A DNA stretch of 64,000 bases, from assembly GCA_015234425.1 (NCBI GenBank), contig JADGNE010000030.1, positions 170,235 through 234,234 of the forward strand. The letters are read 5' to 3'. The translations under genes and the position numbers were made by a program. Below, piece after piece: positions 45,506 through 55,368 of the stretch (the stretch's first letter is position 1; the number at the start of each line of letters is the position of its first letter). Source of the DNA: Devosia sp. (lineage in GTDB: Bacteria > Pseudomonadota > Alphaproteobacteria > Rhizobiales > Devosiaceae). A model generated the notes under the pieces. It was not told the origin of the DNA and searched no databases. It saw only the letters and a program-made list of their open reading frames with translations.

Positions 45506-45874
45506 ATGTCGCTGTATACCAAGACAGGCTTTGATGCCGCTCTGGCCTGGCCGGGCGTGACCATGGAAGACCAGTGGGAATCCCATATCGCCAAAGTCGG
45601 CGGCAAGGTTTTCTGCCTCCTGTCCGATAATGAGCCGCTACGTCTGGTGTTCAAATGCGGCGAGGGGAGCTTTGACCTGCTCACAGAGCTCGAGGGCGTT
45701 TCCCAAGCGGCCTATTTTGCCAAGCGCATGTGGGTGTCGGTGCTCGAAGGTTCGCCTCTGACCGACGACGAGCAGCTCGCCTATATTCGCCGCTCCTACG
45801 CGCTGGTCGCAAAGGGGCTCACGCTAAAGCTGCGGTCCGAGTTGGGCATTACCGACGATGTCATGGGGATTTAG
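45506..45874 (+). CDS. MmcQ/YjbR-family protein
   Basis: A 122-residue protein with the YjbR fold. Markers are LAWPGVTMEDQWESHIAKVGGKVFCLL, RLVFKCGEGSFDLL, the MWVSVLEGSPLTDDEQLAYIRRSYALVAKGL segment (cited in outline) and a short C-terminus. The family is called DNA-binding from its similarity to MotA C-terminal and TATA-like folds, with little experimental support. GGAGG precedes the ATG by five bases. It lies alone between DUF1178 and a convergent GNAT gene. Confidence 0.9.
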   Translation: MSLYTKTGFDAALAWPGVTMEDQWESHIAKVGGKVFCLLSDNEPLRLVFKCGEGSFDLLTELEGVSQAAYFAKRMWVSVLEGSPLTDDEQLAYIRRSYALVAKGLTLKLRSELGITDDVMGI

Positions 45875-45982
45875 GTCGGTCCGATAGGGAGGGTGGAATC
45901 CCCGCTATCGAACCTGACCAGACAGTAATCTTGGCAGACCACTGAATGGCTGAGCGCGTGGTAGCACCGGGCATTTGAAATG

Positions 45983-46369
45983 TCACGACAATTTCATGAC
46001 GCCGGCCGTGCTGTGGAGAAAGCCGCAGCCGCGATAGAAGCTGTCCAGGTGCGGCTCGTAGTCGACATGGAGCCATTGTGCGCCACGGTCTCGAGCCAGC
46101 TGTGCTGATTGTCGCACCAGTTCGGTCGCAATGCCGCGACCGCGAAAGTCGCGGTCCGTGCAGGTGTCGAGGATAAAGGCGTGGAGGCCGCCGTCCCAGG
46201 CGATGTTGACGAAGCCGATCAGTCGCTCGTCTGCATAGGCGCCGACATGCCCAAGGCTGCGGGCAAGGACATCCTGATAGGATCTTTCCAGCGACACATC
46301 CCAGGCGCGCCGCCAGAGTTCGTCGAGTTCCGGATCGGTCGGAAAAGGATCGATCCGGAAACGAGGCAC
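45983..46369 (-). CDS. GNAT-family N-acetyltransferase
   Basis: A compact 128-residue acetyltransferase. The acetyl-CoA loop is DFRGRGIATELVRQSAQLARDRG (quoted in outline), preceded by FILDTCTDRD and followed by HVDYEPHLDSFYRGCGF. The substrate is unknown. It starts eight bases after the ilvD stop, on the same strand, so it is probably co-transcribed with ilvD. Confidence 0.9.
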   Translation of the reverse strand: MPRFRIDPFPTDPELDELWRRAWDVSLERSYQDVLARSLGHVGAYADERLIGFVNIAWDGGLHAFILDTCTDRDFRGRGIATELVRQSAQLARDRGAQWLHVDYEPHLDSFYRGCGFLHSTAGVMKLS

Positions 46370-46376
46370 GATGGGA

Positions 46377-48230
46377 TCAATCCATCAGCTTGTTGATGGC
46401 ATCCACGTCCCGCACGGCGCCCTTTGATGCCGAAGTCACAAAGGCAGCGTAGGCCTTGAGCGCGGTGGTGACCTTGCGTTTGCGGGGCTCGGCTGGTTTC
46501 CAGCCCTTGGCATCCTGCTCGGTCCGGCGCTTGGCCATCTCGCCCTCGTTGACGAGCAGCGTGATGGTGCGGCCGGGGATGTCGATCTCGATCATGTCGC
46601 CTTCGCGCACGAGGCCGATGGCGCCGCCTTCAGCTGCTTCCGGGGAAACGTGGCCGATGGACAGGCCCGAGGTGCCGCCGGAGAACCGGCCGTCGGTGAG
46701 CAGGGCACAGGCCTTGCCCAGGCCCTTCGACTTCAGATAGCTCGTCGGATAGAGCATTTCCTGCATGCCGGGGCCGCCGCGCGGGCCTTCATAGCGGATG
46801 ACGATGACATCGCCTTCCTTGATCTCGTTGGAGAGAATGGCCTTGACCGTCGCGTCCTGGCTTTCAAACACGCGCGCGGGGCCGGTGAACTTCAGGATCG
46901 ACTCGTCAACGCCCGCCGTCTTCACGATGCAGCCGTCGAGCGCAATATTGCCCTTGAGCACGGCGAGGCCGCCGTCCTTGGAGAAGGGGTTTTCAGCCGA
47001 GCGGATGACGCCGTTCTGCCGGTCGAGGTCGAGCTCATTCCAGCGATTGGACTGGGAGAAGGCCTGGGTGGTGCGAACGCCGCCGGGTGCCGCCTTGAAG
47101 AATTCGCGCACCGAGTCCGAGTTCGTGCGGGAAATGTCCCACTTGTCCAGCGCATGGGCCATGGACGGCGCATGGATGGTCGGCTCGTCGCGATTGATCA
47201 GGCCGGCGCGATCGAGCTGGCCGAGGATGGCCATGATGCCGCCAGCGCGGTGCACGTCTTCCATGTGCACGTCATTCTTGGCCGGTGCGACCTTGGAGAG
47301 CACCGGAACACGACGGCTCAGGGCATCGATGTCGTCCATGGTGAAGTCGACGCCGCCTTCGAAGGCTGCGGCCAGGATATGCAGCACCGTATTGGTCGAG
47401 CCGCCCATGGCAATGTCGAGCGCCATGGCGTTCTCGAAGGCCGCCTTGGTGGCGATAGAGCGCGGCAGCACGGTTTCGTCGTCCTGCTCGTAATAGCGGC
47501 GAGCGAGGTCGACGATGAGGTGACCGGCTTCCTGGAACAGGCGCTTGCGGTCCGAGTGGGTTGCCAGCGTCGAGCCATTGCCCGGCAGCGACAGGCCGAG
47601 GGCTTCGGTGAGGCAGTTCATCGAATTGGCGGTGAACATGCCCGAGCAGGAGCCGCAGGTGGGGCAGGCAGCTTCTTCGACGGCCTGCACTTCTTCGTCG
47701 GTGTAATGTTCGTCGGCGGCCATGACCATGGCGTCGACGAGGTCGAGCGCCTGCAGCTTGCCCTTGAGGATGGCCTTGCCGGCTTCCATCGGGCCGCCCG
47801 ACACGAAGACCACGGGGATGTTGAGCCGCATGGCGGCATTCAGCATGCCGGGAGTGATCTTGTCACAGTTCGAGATGCAGACCATGGCGTCGGCGCAGTG
47901 GGCGTTGACCATGTATTCCACCGAGTCCGCGATGATGTCGCGGCTGGGCAGGGAATAGAGCATGCCGTCATGGCCCATGGCGATGCCGTCATCGACCGCG
48001 ATGGTGTTGAATTCCTTGGCGACGCCGCCGGCGATCTCGATCTCGCGCGCGACGAGCTGGCCGAGGTCCTTCAGATGGACGTGGCCAGGCACAAACTGGG
48101 TGAAGGAATTGACCACGGCAATGATGGGCTTGCCGAAATCCTCGTTCTTCATGCCCGTGGCGCGCCAGAGCCCCCGCGCGCCGGCCATGTTGCGGCCATG
48201 GGTTGTGGTACGGGAACGATAGGCGGGCAT
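46377..48230 (-). CDS. ilvD: Dihydroxy-acid dehydratase
   Basis: IlvD converts dihydroxy-isovalerate and its methyl homologue to keto acids in valine and isoleucine synthesis. Length is 617 aa, the long bacterial form carrying a [4Fe-4S] cluster. [20 protein letters not shown] and [20 protein letters not shown] provide the cluster cysteines. The C-terminal half contains [25 protein letters not shown] 20-bp palindrome lies upstream and may control it. Confidence 0.97.
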   Translation of the reverse strand: MPAYRSRTTTHGRNMAGARGLWRATGMKNEDFGKPIIAVVNSFTQFVPGHVHLKDLGQLVAREIEIAGGVAKEFNTIAVDDGIAMGHDGMLYSLPSRDIIADSVEYMVNAHCADAMVCISNCDKITPGMLNAAMRLNIPVVFVSGGPMEAGKAILKGKLQALDLVDAMVMAADEHYTDEEVQAVEEAACPTCGSCSGMFTANSMNCLTEALGLSLPGNGSTLATHSDRKRLFQEAGHLIVDLARRYYEQDDETVLPRSIATKAAFENAMALDIAMGGSTNTVLHILAAAFEGGVDFTMDDIDALSRRVPVLSKVAPAKNDVHMEDVHRAGGIMAILGQLDRAGLINRDEPTIHAPSMAHALDKWDISRTNSDSVREFFKAAPGGVRTTQAFSQSNRWNELDLDRQNGVIRSAENPFSKDGGLAVLKGNIALDGCIVKTAGVDESILKFTGPARVFESQDATVKAILSNEIKEGDVIVIRYEGPRGGPGMQEMLYPTSYLKSKGLGKACALLTDGRFSGGTSGLSIGHVSPEAAEGGAIGLVREGDMIEIDIPGRTITLLVNEGEMAKRRTEQDAKGWKPAEPRKRKVTTALKAYAAFVTSASKGAVRDVDAINKLMD

Positions 48231-48322
48231 GGCAATATCCTCGAAGAAGGCGCCGGTGGGGCCGGGATTTTAATTGGCTCCCTGTTTAGACCCAATCGGC
48301 CGCAGCTTCAAGGATTTTCCGT

Positions 48323-48342
48323 ACCGTACCGTACGGTACGGT
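48323..48342. promoter_or_regulatory. Perfect 20-bp palindrome upstream of ilvD
   Basis: ACCGTACCGTACGGTACGGT is its own reverse complement. It is built from CCGTA repeats running into CGGTA repeats. It lies about 90 bp upstream of the ilvD ATG. On that strand it sits just before TTGAAG, with TCTAAA 15 nt beyond, which together could be a promoter. It may bind a dimeric repressor or activator; no regulator gene is adjacent. Confidence 0.7.
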
Positions 48343-48379
48343 TACGCTGAAAAGCGCGGTTTCAGGCGCCTCGGTAGCC

Positions 48380-49543
48380 CTATAATCCGCTGAGGAAATG
48401 ACCGCCCCTGCCGCCATGTTTGGCGCGGTAGAGCATGGTGTCTGCCTCGGCCAAAGCGTGCTGGGGATCGCTGTGCAGGGGAGCGCCGCCAATGCTGACC
48501 CCGATCCGCGCCTCGATGTCGCCGGGAAGGCTGAAGGGATGGGCGATGGCCTCGGTGATACGGCTGGCCAGAGCGCGTACATGGTCGGGCTGGGGATCGG
48601 ATAGCACGATCACGAATTCGTCGCCGCCGAGGCGACCGACGAGATCGCCGGAGCGCACATTGTCCGTGAGACGCCCGGCGACAGCCTCGAGCAGTCGGTC
48701 GCCGGCGGCGTGGCCATGGGTGTCGTTGACGCCCTTGAATCCATCGAGATCAAGATAGAGCAGATAGGAGCGCTGTCCCTTTGGCTGACGCGCCCGCGAT
48801 TGGGTCGGATTGGCCAGTTGCTGGAGAGTGCTCATCACCTGGGCGCGGTTGGCGAGCCCGGTCAGCGCGTCATTATAGGCGAGATAGCGACTGGTTTTCT
48901 GGGCCCGGATCAGGCCGGCCAGCCGGTTATGGCTGGTGCCGATCAGCATGATGACGCCAAAGATCCAGATCGGGGCGTGGACGAAAATGATAAGCATTTC
49001 CGGCGGCCCGGAGAGGGCCGTGGTAAAAATCACCGGGAGCATGACGATGACCGCCTGCAGCGTGGCGTAGCGCGGTGCAGCGCTATTGGTGATGCAGAAG
49101 CCGAAGACCAGCCCGGTTGTTACCAGCGCGCCCAGCACGATCAGCACCAATTGCCCGCTGGTGGTTGCTGCGACGCCAACCAGCGAGAGCGAAACGGCAT
49201 AGACCAGCCCGGCCTCCACCACGGCGTTGAGATTTTTGTCGGCGTCTGCGGCCTGTTGTGCACGATCCAGAGTGTGAGCGCGCAGCAGCAGGGCGGCGGC
49301 AACCACGAGAGCGATGAGGGCGCCCTCGGCAATGCTCTTGAAGAGGGCAATGGCCAGCAGCAACAGGCCCATGCTGAGCGCGCCGAAAGCCAGGGTGCGT
49401 CGGTTGACGATGAGCGTGCGGGCCAGTTCTGACCGGATATTGGAATCGGCTGCGGCAGCCGGTGCGGTCAGCCAGTCGAACGCCGCCTGTCGCAGTTTTG
49501 CGACGGCGGAAAAGCGTTCGACGGTCCCGGATGGGTCAGACAT
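48380..49543 (-). CDS. Membrane-bound diguanylate cyclase (GGDEF protein)
   Basis: A 387-residue protein with six or so hydrophobic helices over the first 220 residues, then a GGDEF domain. The domain starts YNDALTGLANRAQVMSTL, continues LLYLDLDGFKGVNDTHGHAAGD, and has the intact signature GRLGGDEFVIVL. An active c-di-GMP synthase is therefore likely. No RxxD inhibitory site is evident just upstream of GGDEF. I chose the inner ATG because GGAAG precedes it; an ATG five codons earlier has no ribosome site. Confidence 0.93.
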   Translation of the reverse strand: MSDPSGTVERFSAVAKLRQAAFDWLTAPAAAADSNIRSELARTLIVNRRTLAFGALSMGLLLLAIALFKSIAEGALIALVVAAALLLRAHTLDRAQQAADADKNLNAVVEAGLVYAVSLSLVGVAATTSGQLVLIVLGALVTTGLVFGFCITNSAAPRYATLQAVIVMLPVIFTTALSGPPEMLIIFVHAPIWIFGVIMLIGTSHNRLAGLIRAQKTSRYLAYNDALTGLANRAQVMSTLQQLANPTQSRARQPKGQRSYLLYLDLDGFKGVNDTHGHAAGDRLLEAVAGRLTDNVRSGDLVGRLGGDEFVIVLSDPQPDHVRALASRITEAIAHPFSLPGDIEARIGVSIGGAPLHSDPQHALAEADTMLYRAKHGGRGGHFLSGL

Positions 49544-49647
49544 CTGCGGAACTTCCATAAGCGCCCGCCTGGCGGGTCGCCGTTATTGCCTGGGGGCGAG
49601 GCGGTCCCGTCACCTTTGAGTCGGGATGCCTTCGTCCTCCAGGCGGA

Positions 49648-50235
49648 CTAAAATTTATAGCGCAGGCCCATTACCACGGCGTTGGAGCCATCGATCTCGG
49701 CGATCGTGCCAAACCCGCCGGATCGGTGATGAATGCGCCCGAAGGCCTCGAGTTCGGGGTAACCGACATGGGAGACGGCGATTTCAGGCCCCAGGTAATA
49801 GAGGAAAGGGATGTCGTGGCCAAGCTTGGCTGCGCGCTCGGTTTCCACCCCGATCGTGTCGGTGACGACAGAAAAGCCGGCGGTAATCGACGGGGTAATC
49901 CGGATGTCCCCAATCTGGAACATGTCGAGCCGGCCAACGAGCCCCGCCCAGAGTTCAGCAGAGGACCGGTCGCCGAGGCGAACGCCCAGGCCGGCTTCGG
50001 CGCCCAGCTTGAAGCCGCCGGAATGCTCATACATGAAGTACTGGTAGCCCACCCCGGCAAAGAAATTGGATTCGTAGTGGTCCTCCCACAGCAGAAACGC
50101 GTCGGAGAAGTAGCCGCTGGTGAAGGGGCCGCCCATGACGAAGACATTCTGCTCATCGGTCGCCTGCGCCAAGGCGGGGCTGGACAGGATGACCGTGCCG
50201 AGGGCGATGAACGAAGCAAGGCGTGCTAGGGGCAT
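49648..50235 (-). CDS. Outer-membrane protein, possibly PagL-like lipid A deacylase
   Basis: A 195-residue exported protein with signal peptide (LASFIALGTVILSSPALA). Alternating beta-barrel strands end in an aromatic (GLRYKF). The last quarter has FGRIHHRSGGFGTI followed by an acidic residue (EIDGSN). That resembles the His-x-Ser and later Glu arrangement of PagL, which removes the 3-O-acyl chain of lipid A. The likeness is by motif only. The ATG at MPLARLASF is preferred over upstream TTG and GTG codons; GAGAG lies before it. Confidence 0.65.
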   Translation of the reverse strand: MPLARLASFIALGTVILSSPALAQATDEQNVFVMGGPFTSGYFSDAFLLWEDHYESNFFAGVGYQYFMYEHSGGFKLGAEAGLGVRLGDRSSAELWAGLVGRLDMFQIGDIRITPSITAGFSVVTDTIGVETERAAKLGHDIPFLYYLGPEIAVSHVGYPELEAFGRIHHRSGGFGTIAEIDGSNAVVMGLRYKF

Positions 50236-50399
50236 GGACACTCTCAACTCCGCACGGGACCACCAATGCCGGAGCGTGTTTCAGCGAGCGTTTCCGTATG
50301 GTTAACAAATCGGAAATGTGATGACCGCTCCGGCCTTTACCCTGCGGAACGCCTTGGGGCGCGCGGTCGTTCCTTCTCATCAAGCAGAGGAGACATACG

Positions 50400-50771
50400 A
50401 TGCACGCAATTCCCAACTCCATCCACGAGGGCATGAAGGTCTACGACCGGGCGATGAATGCCATAGGTACTGTCGAGACGTTTCGGATCGGCGACGAGGA
50501 CCCGTCGATCCCGGGCGTCGAGGCTGCAGGGGTCAGTCCAGTGCTCGAAGAGAACCAGACCGGACTGACATCCATTCTGGCCGATATTTTTTCGCCCGAT
50601 GACGGCTTGCCACGCGAAGTTCAGGAGAAGGCACTGCGCGAAGGATTTATCCGCCTCGATGCCGATGGGCTGTTTGCCCGGGACCGCTACATTTTTCCCG
50701 AGCACATCGACCGGGTGACCGCTGAAGGCGTGGTGCTGAATGTCGAAAAATCCGACCTCATGCACGTCTAA
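50400..50771 (+). CDS. DUF2171/PRC-barrel-like small protein
   Basis: A 123-residue soluble protein. Its opening segment IHEGMKVYDRAMNAIGTVETFRIGD has the 'I.eGm.V.d.dG..iGtV' pattern of DUF2171 and PRC-barrel proteins. The body includes LREGFIRLDADGLFARDRYIFPEHIDRVT, typical for the family's second half. No enzymatic role is known. GAGGAG lies eight to ten bases before the ATG. It is divergent from the PagL-like gene and convergent with ubiG. Confidence 0.82.
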   Translation: MHAIPNSIHEGMKVYDRAMNAIGTVETFRIGDEDPSIPGVEAAGVSPVLEENQTGLTSILADIFSPDDGLPREVQEKALREGFIRLDADGLFARDRYIFPEHIDRVTAEGVVLNVEKSDLMHV

Positions 50772-50801
50772 GGTTGCACTGGATCCAGAGGCGCGGCGCG
50801 C

Positions 50802-51539
50802 TCAGGCGGGCCGCGCCGCCAGCATCATGTAATTGATGCCCATATCGCGGCTGCGGCGCCATTCATCCCCGATGGGATGGTAGACCACCCCCGTCTGGTC
50901 TGTGACCTTGAGACCATTGCGGCTGAGCAGGCTGCCGATTTCATCAGGGGTGAGGAATTTCTTCCAGTCATGCGTACCCTTGGGCAACCAGCCCAGGACA
51001 TATTCAGCGCCGACGACGGCGAGCGCAAAAGCGCGGGCCGTGCGGTTGATGGTGGCGGTGAACATCAGCCCGCCCGGCTTCACCAGATCGGCGCAGCTCT
51101 TCATGTAGAGCGGGACATTGTCGACGTGCTCGACCACCTCCATGTTGAGCACAACGTCAAAGGTTTTTCCTGCTGCGGCGAGGGCTTCGCTGGTCGTTGC
51201 CTGATAGTCGATATCGAGCCCCGACTGTTCGGCATGAATGCGGGCGATGGCGATATTGCGCTCGGCCGCGTCAATGCCAGTCACGGTCGCGCCGAGCCGC
51301 GTCAGTGGTTCGCAGAGCAGGCCGCCACCGCAGCCAACGTCGAGGATGGTAAGGCCCTCAAGGGGCCGGATTGCGCTGCCGTCCTTGCCGAAATGGGCGA
51401 TCAGATGCTCGCGGATATAGGAGAGGCGCACCGGGTTGAACTTGTGCAGCGGCTTGAACTTGCCCTTGGGGTCCCACCACTCCTCGGCCATGGCCGTGAA
51501 TTTTGCGACTTCAGCGTCGTTGATGGTGGTCTGGGACAT
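50802..51539 (-). CDS. ubiG: Bifunctional 3-demethylubiquinone 3-O-methyltransferase / 2-polyprenyl-6-hydroxyphenol methylase
   Basis: UbiG performs both O-methylations in ubiquinone synthesis. The 245-residue protein has [24 protein letters not shown] (quoted in outline) near the N-terminus, the UbiG hallmark. The SAM loop is [15 protein letters not shown], followed by [12 protein letters not shown] and [18 protein letters not shown]. An AGGAG precedes the ATG. It is divergent from lysC, a neighbouring pair commonly kept in Hyphomicrobiales. Confidence 0.97.
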   Translation of the reverse strand: MSQTTINDAEVAKFTAMAEEWWDPKGKFKPLHKFNPVRLSYIREHLIAHFGKDGSAIRPLEGLTILDVGCGGGLLCEPLTRLGATVTGIDAAERNIAIARIHAEQSGLDIDYQATTSEALAAAGKTFDVVLNMEVVEHVDNVPLYMKSCADLVKPGGLMFTATINRTARAFALAVVGAEYVLGWLPKGTHDWKKFLTPDEIGSLLSRNGLKVTDQTGVVYHPIGDEWRRSRDMGINYMMLAARPA

Positions 51540-51702
51540 GAGAGGGCTCCTGTGCAGGCCAGATATGCGATGATGATGCGCTTAGTGCAAGGCGCGGGAG
51601 TGTCGCGCGCCGTGCAGAACGGTTGATTGCGCCCGCACTTTATGGCATCTGGCCCCCAACAAGTGAGCGTACCGCCGGGTTCGGCGGAAGACCGGGGAAA
51701 AA

Positions 51703-52968
51703 ATGGCCCGCATCGTCGTCAAATTCGGTGGCACTTCGGTGGCCAATGTCGAGCGCATCCGTCAGGCTGCGCGCCATGTGAAGCGCGAAGTGGAAGCCGG
51801 CAATGAAGTTGCCGTCGTGGTTTCGGCCATGTCCGGCAAGACCAATGAACTGGTCGGCTGGGTCAATGAGGCCAGCGCATTCCACGACGCGCGTGAATAT
51901 GATGCCGTGGTCGCCTCGGGCGAGCAGGTGACGGCGGGCCTCATGGCCATCGTCCTTTCCGAAATGGGCATCCAGTCGCGCTCTTTCGCCGGCTGGCAGG
52001 TTCCGATCAAGACCGACGACGCGCATGGCGCGGCCCGTATCGCCGAGATTGACCCGACCGAGCTGAACAAGCGCTTCAAGGATGGCTGGGTTCCGGTGAT
52101 CACCGGCTTCCAGGGGATTTCGCCCCATGGCCGCGTTACAACGCTCGGTCGCGGTGGCTCGGATACATCTGCTGTCGCGGTGGCTGCTGCTGTCGGCGCG
52201 GACCGCTGCGATATCTATACCGATGTGGACGGTGTTTACACGACCGATCCGCGCATCGTTCCCAAGGCCCAGCGCATGACCCGCATTTCCTTTGAGGAAA
52301 TGCTGGAAATGGCCTCGCTCGGTGCCAAGGTGCTGATGATCCGCGCCGTGGAAATGGCCATGGCACACAAGGTGCGGCTCACCGTCCGCTCCAGTTTCGA
52401 TGACCCGGATGCCCCACAGATCGGGCCCGATGGTTTGCCTGGTGTTCCGGGTACGCTCGTTTGCGATGAGGAAGAGATCATGGAAAAGCAGATCGTTTCG
52501 GGCGTGACGCTCGCCAAGGCAGAGGCCAAGATCACCCTGCGCGCCGTCAAGGACAATCCCGGCGTCGCCGCGGCCATTTTTGGCACGCTGGCCGACAAGG
52601 GCATCATCGTCGACATGATCGTGCAGAACATCTCCGACGATGCCGCGACAACCGACATCACCTTCACCGTGCCCGACAGCGAATATGACAAGGCGGTCAA
52701 GGCGCTCGAGGACAATGGCGGGCGCTTTGAATATGCCCGTCTTTCGGGCTCGCGCGGCGGTGCAAAAGTCTCTGTCGTGGGCGTCGGCATGCGTAGCCAC
52801 GCAGGCGTCGCCGCCTCGATGTTCAAGGCGCTTGCCGACAAGGGGATCAACATCCAGCTGATCACCACGTCGGAAATCAAGACCTCGGTCCTGATCGATG
52901 AAGAATATGCCGAGCTTGCGGTTCGGGCGCTCCACACCTATTACGGTTTGGATAAGAAGGACGCCTAG
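51703..52968 (+). CDS. lysC: Aspartate kinase
   Basis: LysC phosphorylates aspartate at the entry to lysine, threonine and methionine synthesis. The 421-residue enzyme begins VVKFGGTSVANVERI and has TLGRGGSDTSAVAVAAA and DGVYTTDPRIVPKA in the kinase domain. Two ACT domains follow (about 265-420), the usual site of feedback inhibition by lysine and threonine. It supplies the pathway ending at lysA. It is followed by ptsP. Confidence 0.97.
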   Translation: MARIVVKFGGTSVANVERIRQAARHVKREVEAGNEVAVVVSAMSGKTNELVGWVNEASAFHDAREYDAVVASGEQVTAGLMAIVLSEMGIQSRSFAGWQVPIKTDDAHGAARIAEIDPTELNKRFKDGWVPVITGFQGISPHGRVTTLGRGGSDTSAVAVAAAVGADRCDIYTDVDGVYTTDPRIVPKAQRMTRISFEEMLEMASLGAKVLMIRAVEMAMAHKVRLTVRSSFDDPDAPQIGPDGLPGVPGTLVCDEEEIMEKQIVSGVTLAKAEAKITLRAVKDNPGVAAAIFGTLADKGIIVDMIVQNISDDAATTDITFTVPDSEYDKAVKALEDNGGRFEYARLSGSRGGAKVSVVGVGMRSHAGVAASMFKALADKGINIQLITTSEIKTSVLIDEEYAELAVRALHTYYGLDKKDA

Positions 52969-53031
52969 GCCCCATTGGGGGATGAGGCCGCGTCCGCACA
53001 GGGGGGCGGCTTCATCAGGTCGCCGGAGTAA

Positions 53032-55299
53032 ATGGTCACGTCCATAGGCGGCCCGAGAGTTTTGCTGCGCCAGCTGCGCGAAACCATGGCGGAGCCATTG
53101 GCTTCGCAGGCGCGTCTCGACAAGATCGTCGCCCTCATCGCCCAGAACATGCGGGCCGACGTCTGCTCGTTCTACGTATTGCGCGACGATGGTGCGCTCG
53201 AGCTCTTTGCTACCAAGGGGCTTGAGGCCGAATCGGTCCATATGACGACGCTTCGCCTGGGTGAGGGGCTGGTCGGCCTCATCGCATCCGAAGCCGAACC
53301 GCTCAGCCTTGATGATGCCCCCTCCCATCCCAGCTTTGCCTATCGGCCGGAGACGGGTGAAGACAGGTATAATTCGTTTCTGGGCGTGCCCGTGCTGCGC
53401 GCCGGTCAGACGCTAGGCGTCCTCGTCGTGCAAAACGCCGAGCGTCGCCATTATGGCGAGGATGAAACCGAGGCGATGCTGACTACGGCCACAATCCTGG
53501 CCGAGATGATCGCGACCTCGGATTTCGACAATCTGATCAAGCCGGGGTCGGATATCGATCTCAGGCGACCCCGCATGTTCAATGGCGTCAGCTTCACCGA
53601 TGGCATCGCGCTTGGCACAGTTGTGCTGCACGATCCGCGCGTCGTGGTGACCAATTTCATTGCCGAAGATACCGAGCAGGAAAAGTCCCGGCTCGACAAG
53701 GCGCTCGAGACCATGCGCGTCTCGATCGATGCCATGCTCGACCATGGCGACATGCAGCCGTCGTCGGACCATCGCGAGATTCTCGAAACCTATCGCATGT
53801 TCGCCAATGACCGGGGCTGGGTGCACCGGTTGACCGAGGCGATCGAGAACGGACTTTCGGCCGAGGCGGCAGTGGAGCGGGTGCAAAACGACACGCGCGC
53901 CCGCATGATGCGCCAGACCGATCCCTATATTCGCGACCGGCTGCATGATCTCGACGATCTTGCAAACCGTCTGTTGCGCGTCCTGACCAATACCGGCCAG
54001 CCCGCCCAGCGCGTGCTGCCCGACAATGCCATTCTCGTCGCCCGTAACATGGGCCCGGCGGAACTGCTCGAATACGACCGCAAGAAGCTGCGCGGCGTGG
54101 TGCTGGAAGAGGGTGGTGCGACGGCCCACGTTGCCATCGTCGCCCGCTCGCTGGGCATCGTGGCGGTGGGGCAGGCCGAATCAATCGTCTCCATGTGCGA
54201 AACAGGCGACGACATCATCATCGACGGGCAGGCCGGACAGGTGCATTTGCGCCCCACGCCCGATGTCGAACAGACCTATGTCGACAAGGTACGGGTTTCG
54301 GCCAAGCGCCGCGCCCATTATGCCGCGCTCAAGAACAAGCCCAGCGTGACGCGCGATGGCGTGGATATCACCCTGCTGCACAATTCCGGGCTGGTCGCGG
54401 ACCTGCCCATGCTGGACGACACCGGCGCGGTGGGCGTCGGTCTCTTCCGTACCGAGCTGCAGTTTATGATCGCCTCCAAGCTCCCGCGCCTGCAGGAGCA
54501 GGTCGAGCTCTATGCCGAGGCACTTGCCATAGCCGGCGACCGGCCGATCGTCTTCCGCCTGCTCGATATCGGCGGCGACAAGGTCGTGCCTTATCTGCGC
54601 TCGATGGCTGAAGAAAATCCGGCCATGGGCTATCGCTCGATCCGGCTGGGGCTGGATCGTCCAGGCCTGTTGCGGACCCAGGTGCGGGCTCTGCTGATGG
54701 CAGCGCATGGGCGGCCGCTGAAAATTCTCGTGCCCATGGTCACCGAGACTTTTGAGTTCCGCCAGACGCGTCTTGTGATCAACAAGGAAATCGAGCGCCT
54801 GCGCCGGGCCGGTCAGCCCCTTCCGTCAGGGGTCGAGATCGGTGCCATGGTCGAAGTGCCATCGCTGCTGTTCGAACTCGACCAATTGCTGCCCGAGGCG
54901 GATTTCGTCTCCATCGGCTCCAATGACCTGGTGCAGTTCCTTACTGCGGCCGATCGCGCCAACCCGCGCGTCTCGAAGAATTACGATCCCATTGCCATGC
55001 CACGCCTGCGTGCGATCCGGCTGATCGTCGATGCGGCTCGTCGGCACAACAAGCCTGTGACCATGTGCGGCGAGCTGGCCGGCAGGCCGATGGAGGCCCT
55101 GGCGTTGATGGCGATCGGCATGACCCGGCTCTCCATGGGGCCGGCCTCGATCGGCCCGATCAAGGAGCTGGTGCTCAATCTCGACCTCACGCCGATCCGC
55201 GCTTCGGTGGCAGCCGCGCTCAGCGATGGCGCCGATGGCGTGGCGATCCGCGAACTGCTTACCGAATGGGTGGAAAAGCAGAACCTGCCCATGGGGTGA
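53032..55299 (+). CDS. ptsP: Phosphoenolpyruvate-protein phosphotransferase PtsP (EI-Ntr)
   Basis: The first enzyme of the nitrogen-related PTS. An N-terminal GAF domain (about 20-165) is followed by the enzyme I core. The phosphorylated histidine is His366 in EGGATAHVAIVARSLGI. The PEP-binding barrel includes GVGLFRTELQFM, RLLDIGGDKVVPYL and SIGSNDLVQFLTAADR. Length is 755 aa. It would pass phosphate to NPr and EIIA-Ntr to regulate transport and metabolism, not to import sugars directly. Confidence 0.97.
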   Translation: MVTSIGGPRVLLRQLRETMAEPLASQARLDKIVALIAQNMRADVCSFYVLRDDGALELFATKGLEAESVHMTTLRLGEGLVGLIASEAEPLSLDDAPSHPSFAYRPETGEDRYNSFLGVPVLRAGQTLGVLVVQNAERRHYGEDETEAMLTTATILAEMIATSDFDNLIKPGSDIDLRRPRMFNGVSFTDGIALGTVVLHDPRVVVTNFIAEDTEQEKSRLDKALETMRVSIDAMLDHGDMQPSSDHREILETYRMFANDRGWVHRLTEAIENGLSAEAAVERVQNDTRARMMRQTDPYIRDRLHDLDDLANRLLRVLTNTGQPAQRVLPDNAILVARNMGPAELLEYDRKKLRGVVLEEGGATAHVAIVARSLGIVAVGQAESIVSMCETGDDIIIDGQAGQVHLRPTPDVEQTYVDKVRVSAKRRAHYAALKNKPSVTRDGVDITLLHNSGLVADLPMLDDTGAVGVGLFRTELQFMIASKLPRLQEQVELYAEALAIAGDRPIVFRLLDIGGDKVVPYLRSMAEENPAMGYRSIRLGLDRPGLLRTQVRALLMAAHGRPLKILVPMVTETFEFRQTRLVINKEIERLRRAGQPLPSGVEIGAMVEVPSLLFELDQLLPEADFVSIGSNDLVQFLTAADRANPRVSKNYDPIAMPRLRAIRLIVDAARRHNKPVTMCGELAGRPMEALALMAIGMTRLSMGPASIGPIKELVLNLDLTPIRASVAAALSDGADGVAIRELLTEWVEKQNLPMG

Positions 55300-55368
55300 G
55301 CGTGCGGCCTTGATGTTGCCCGCCCGGATCATTACACGCAGGACCTGAATTCCGGCGAAAGACTGATC

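Noticed and set aside
46650-48350. A 566-codon plus-strand open frame opposite ilvD
   Set aside because: The ilvD frame has all family motifs; the opposite frame has none.
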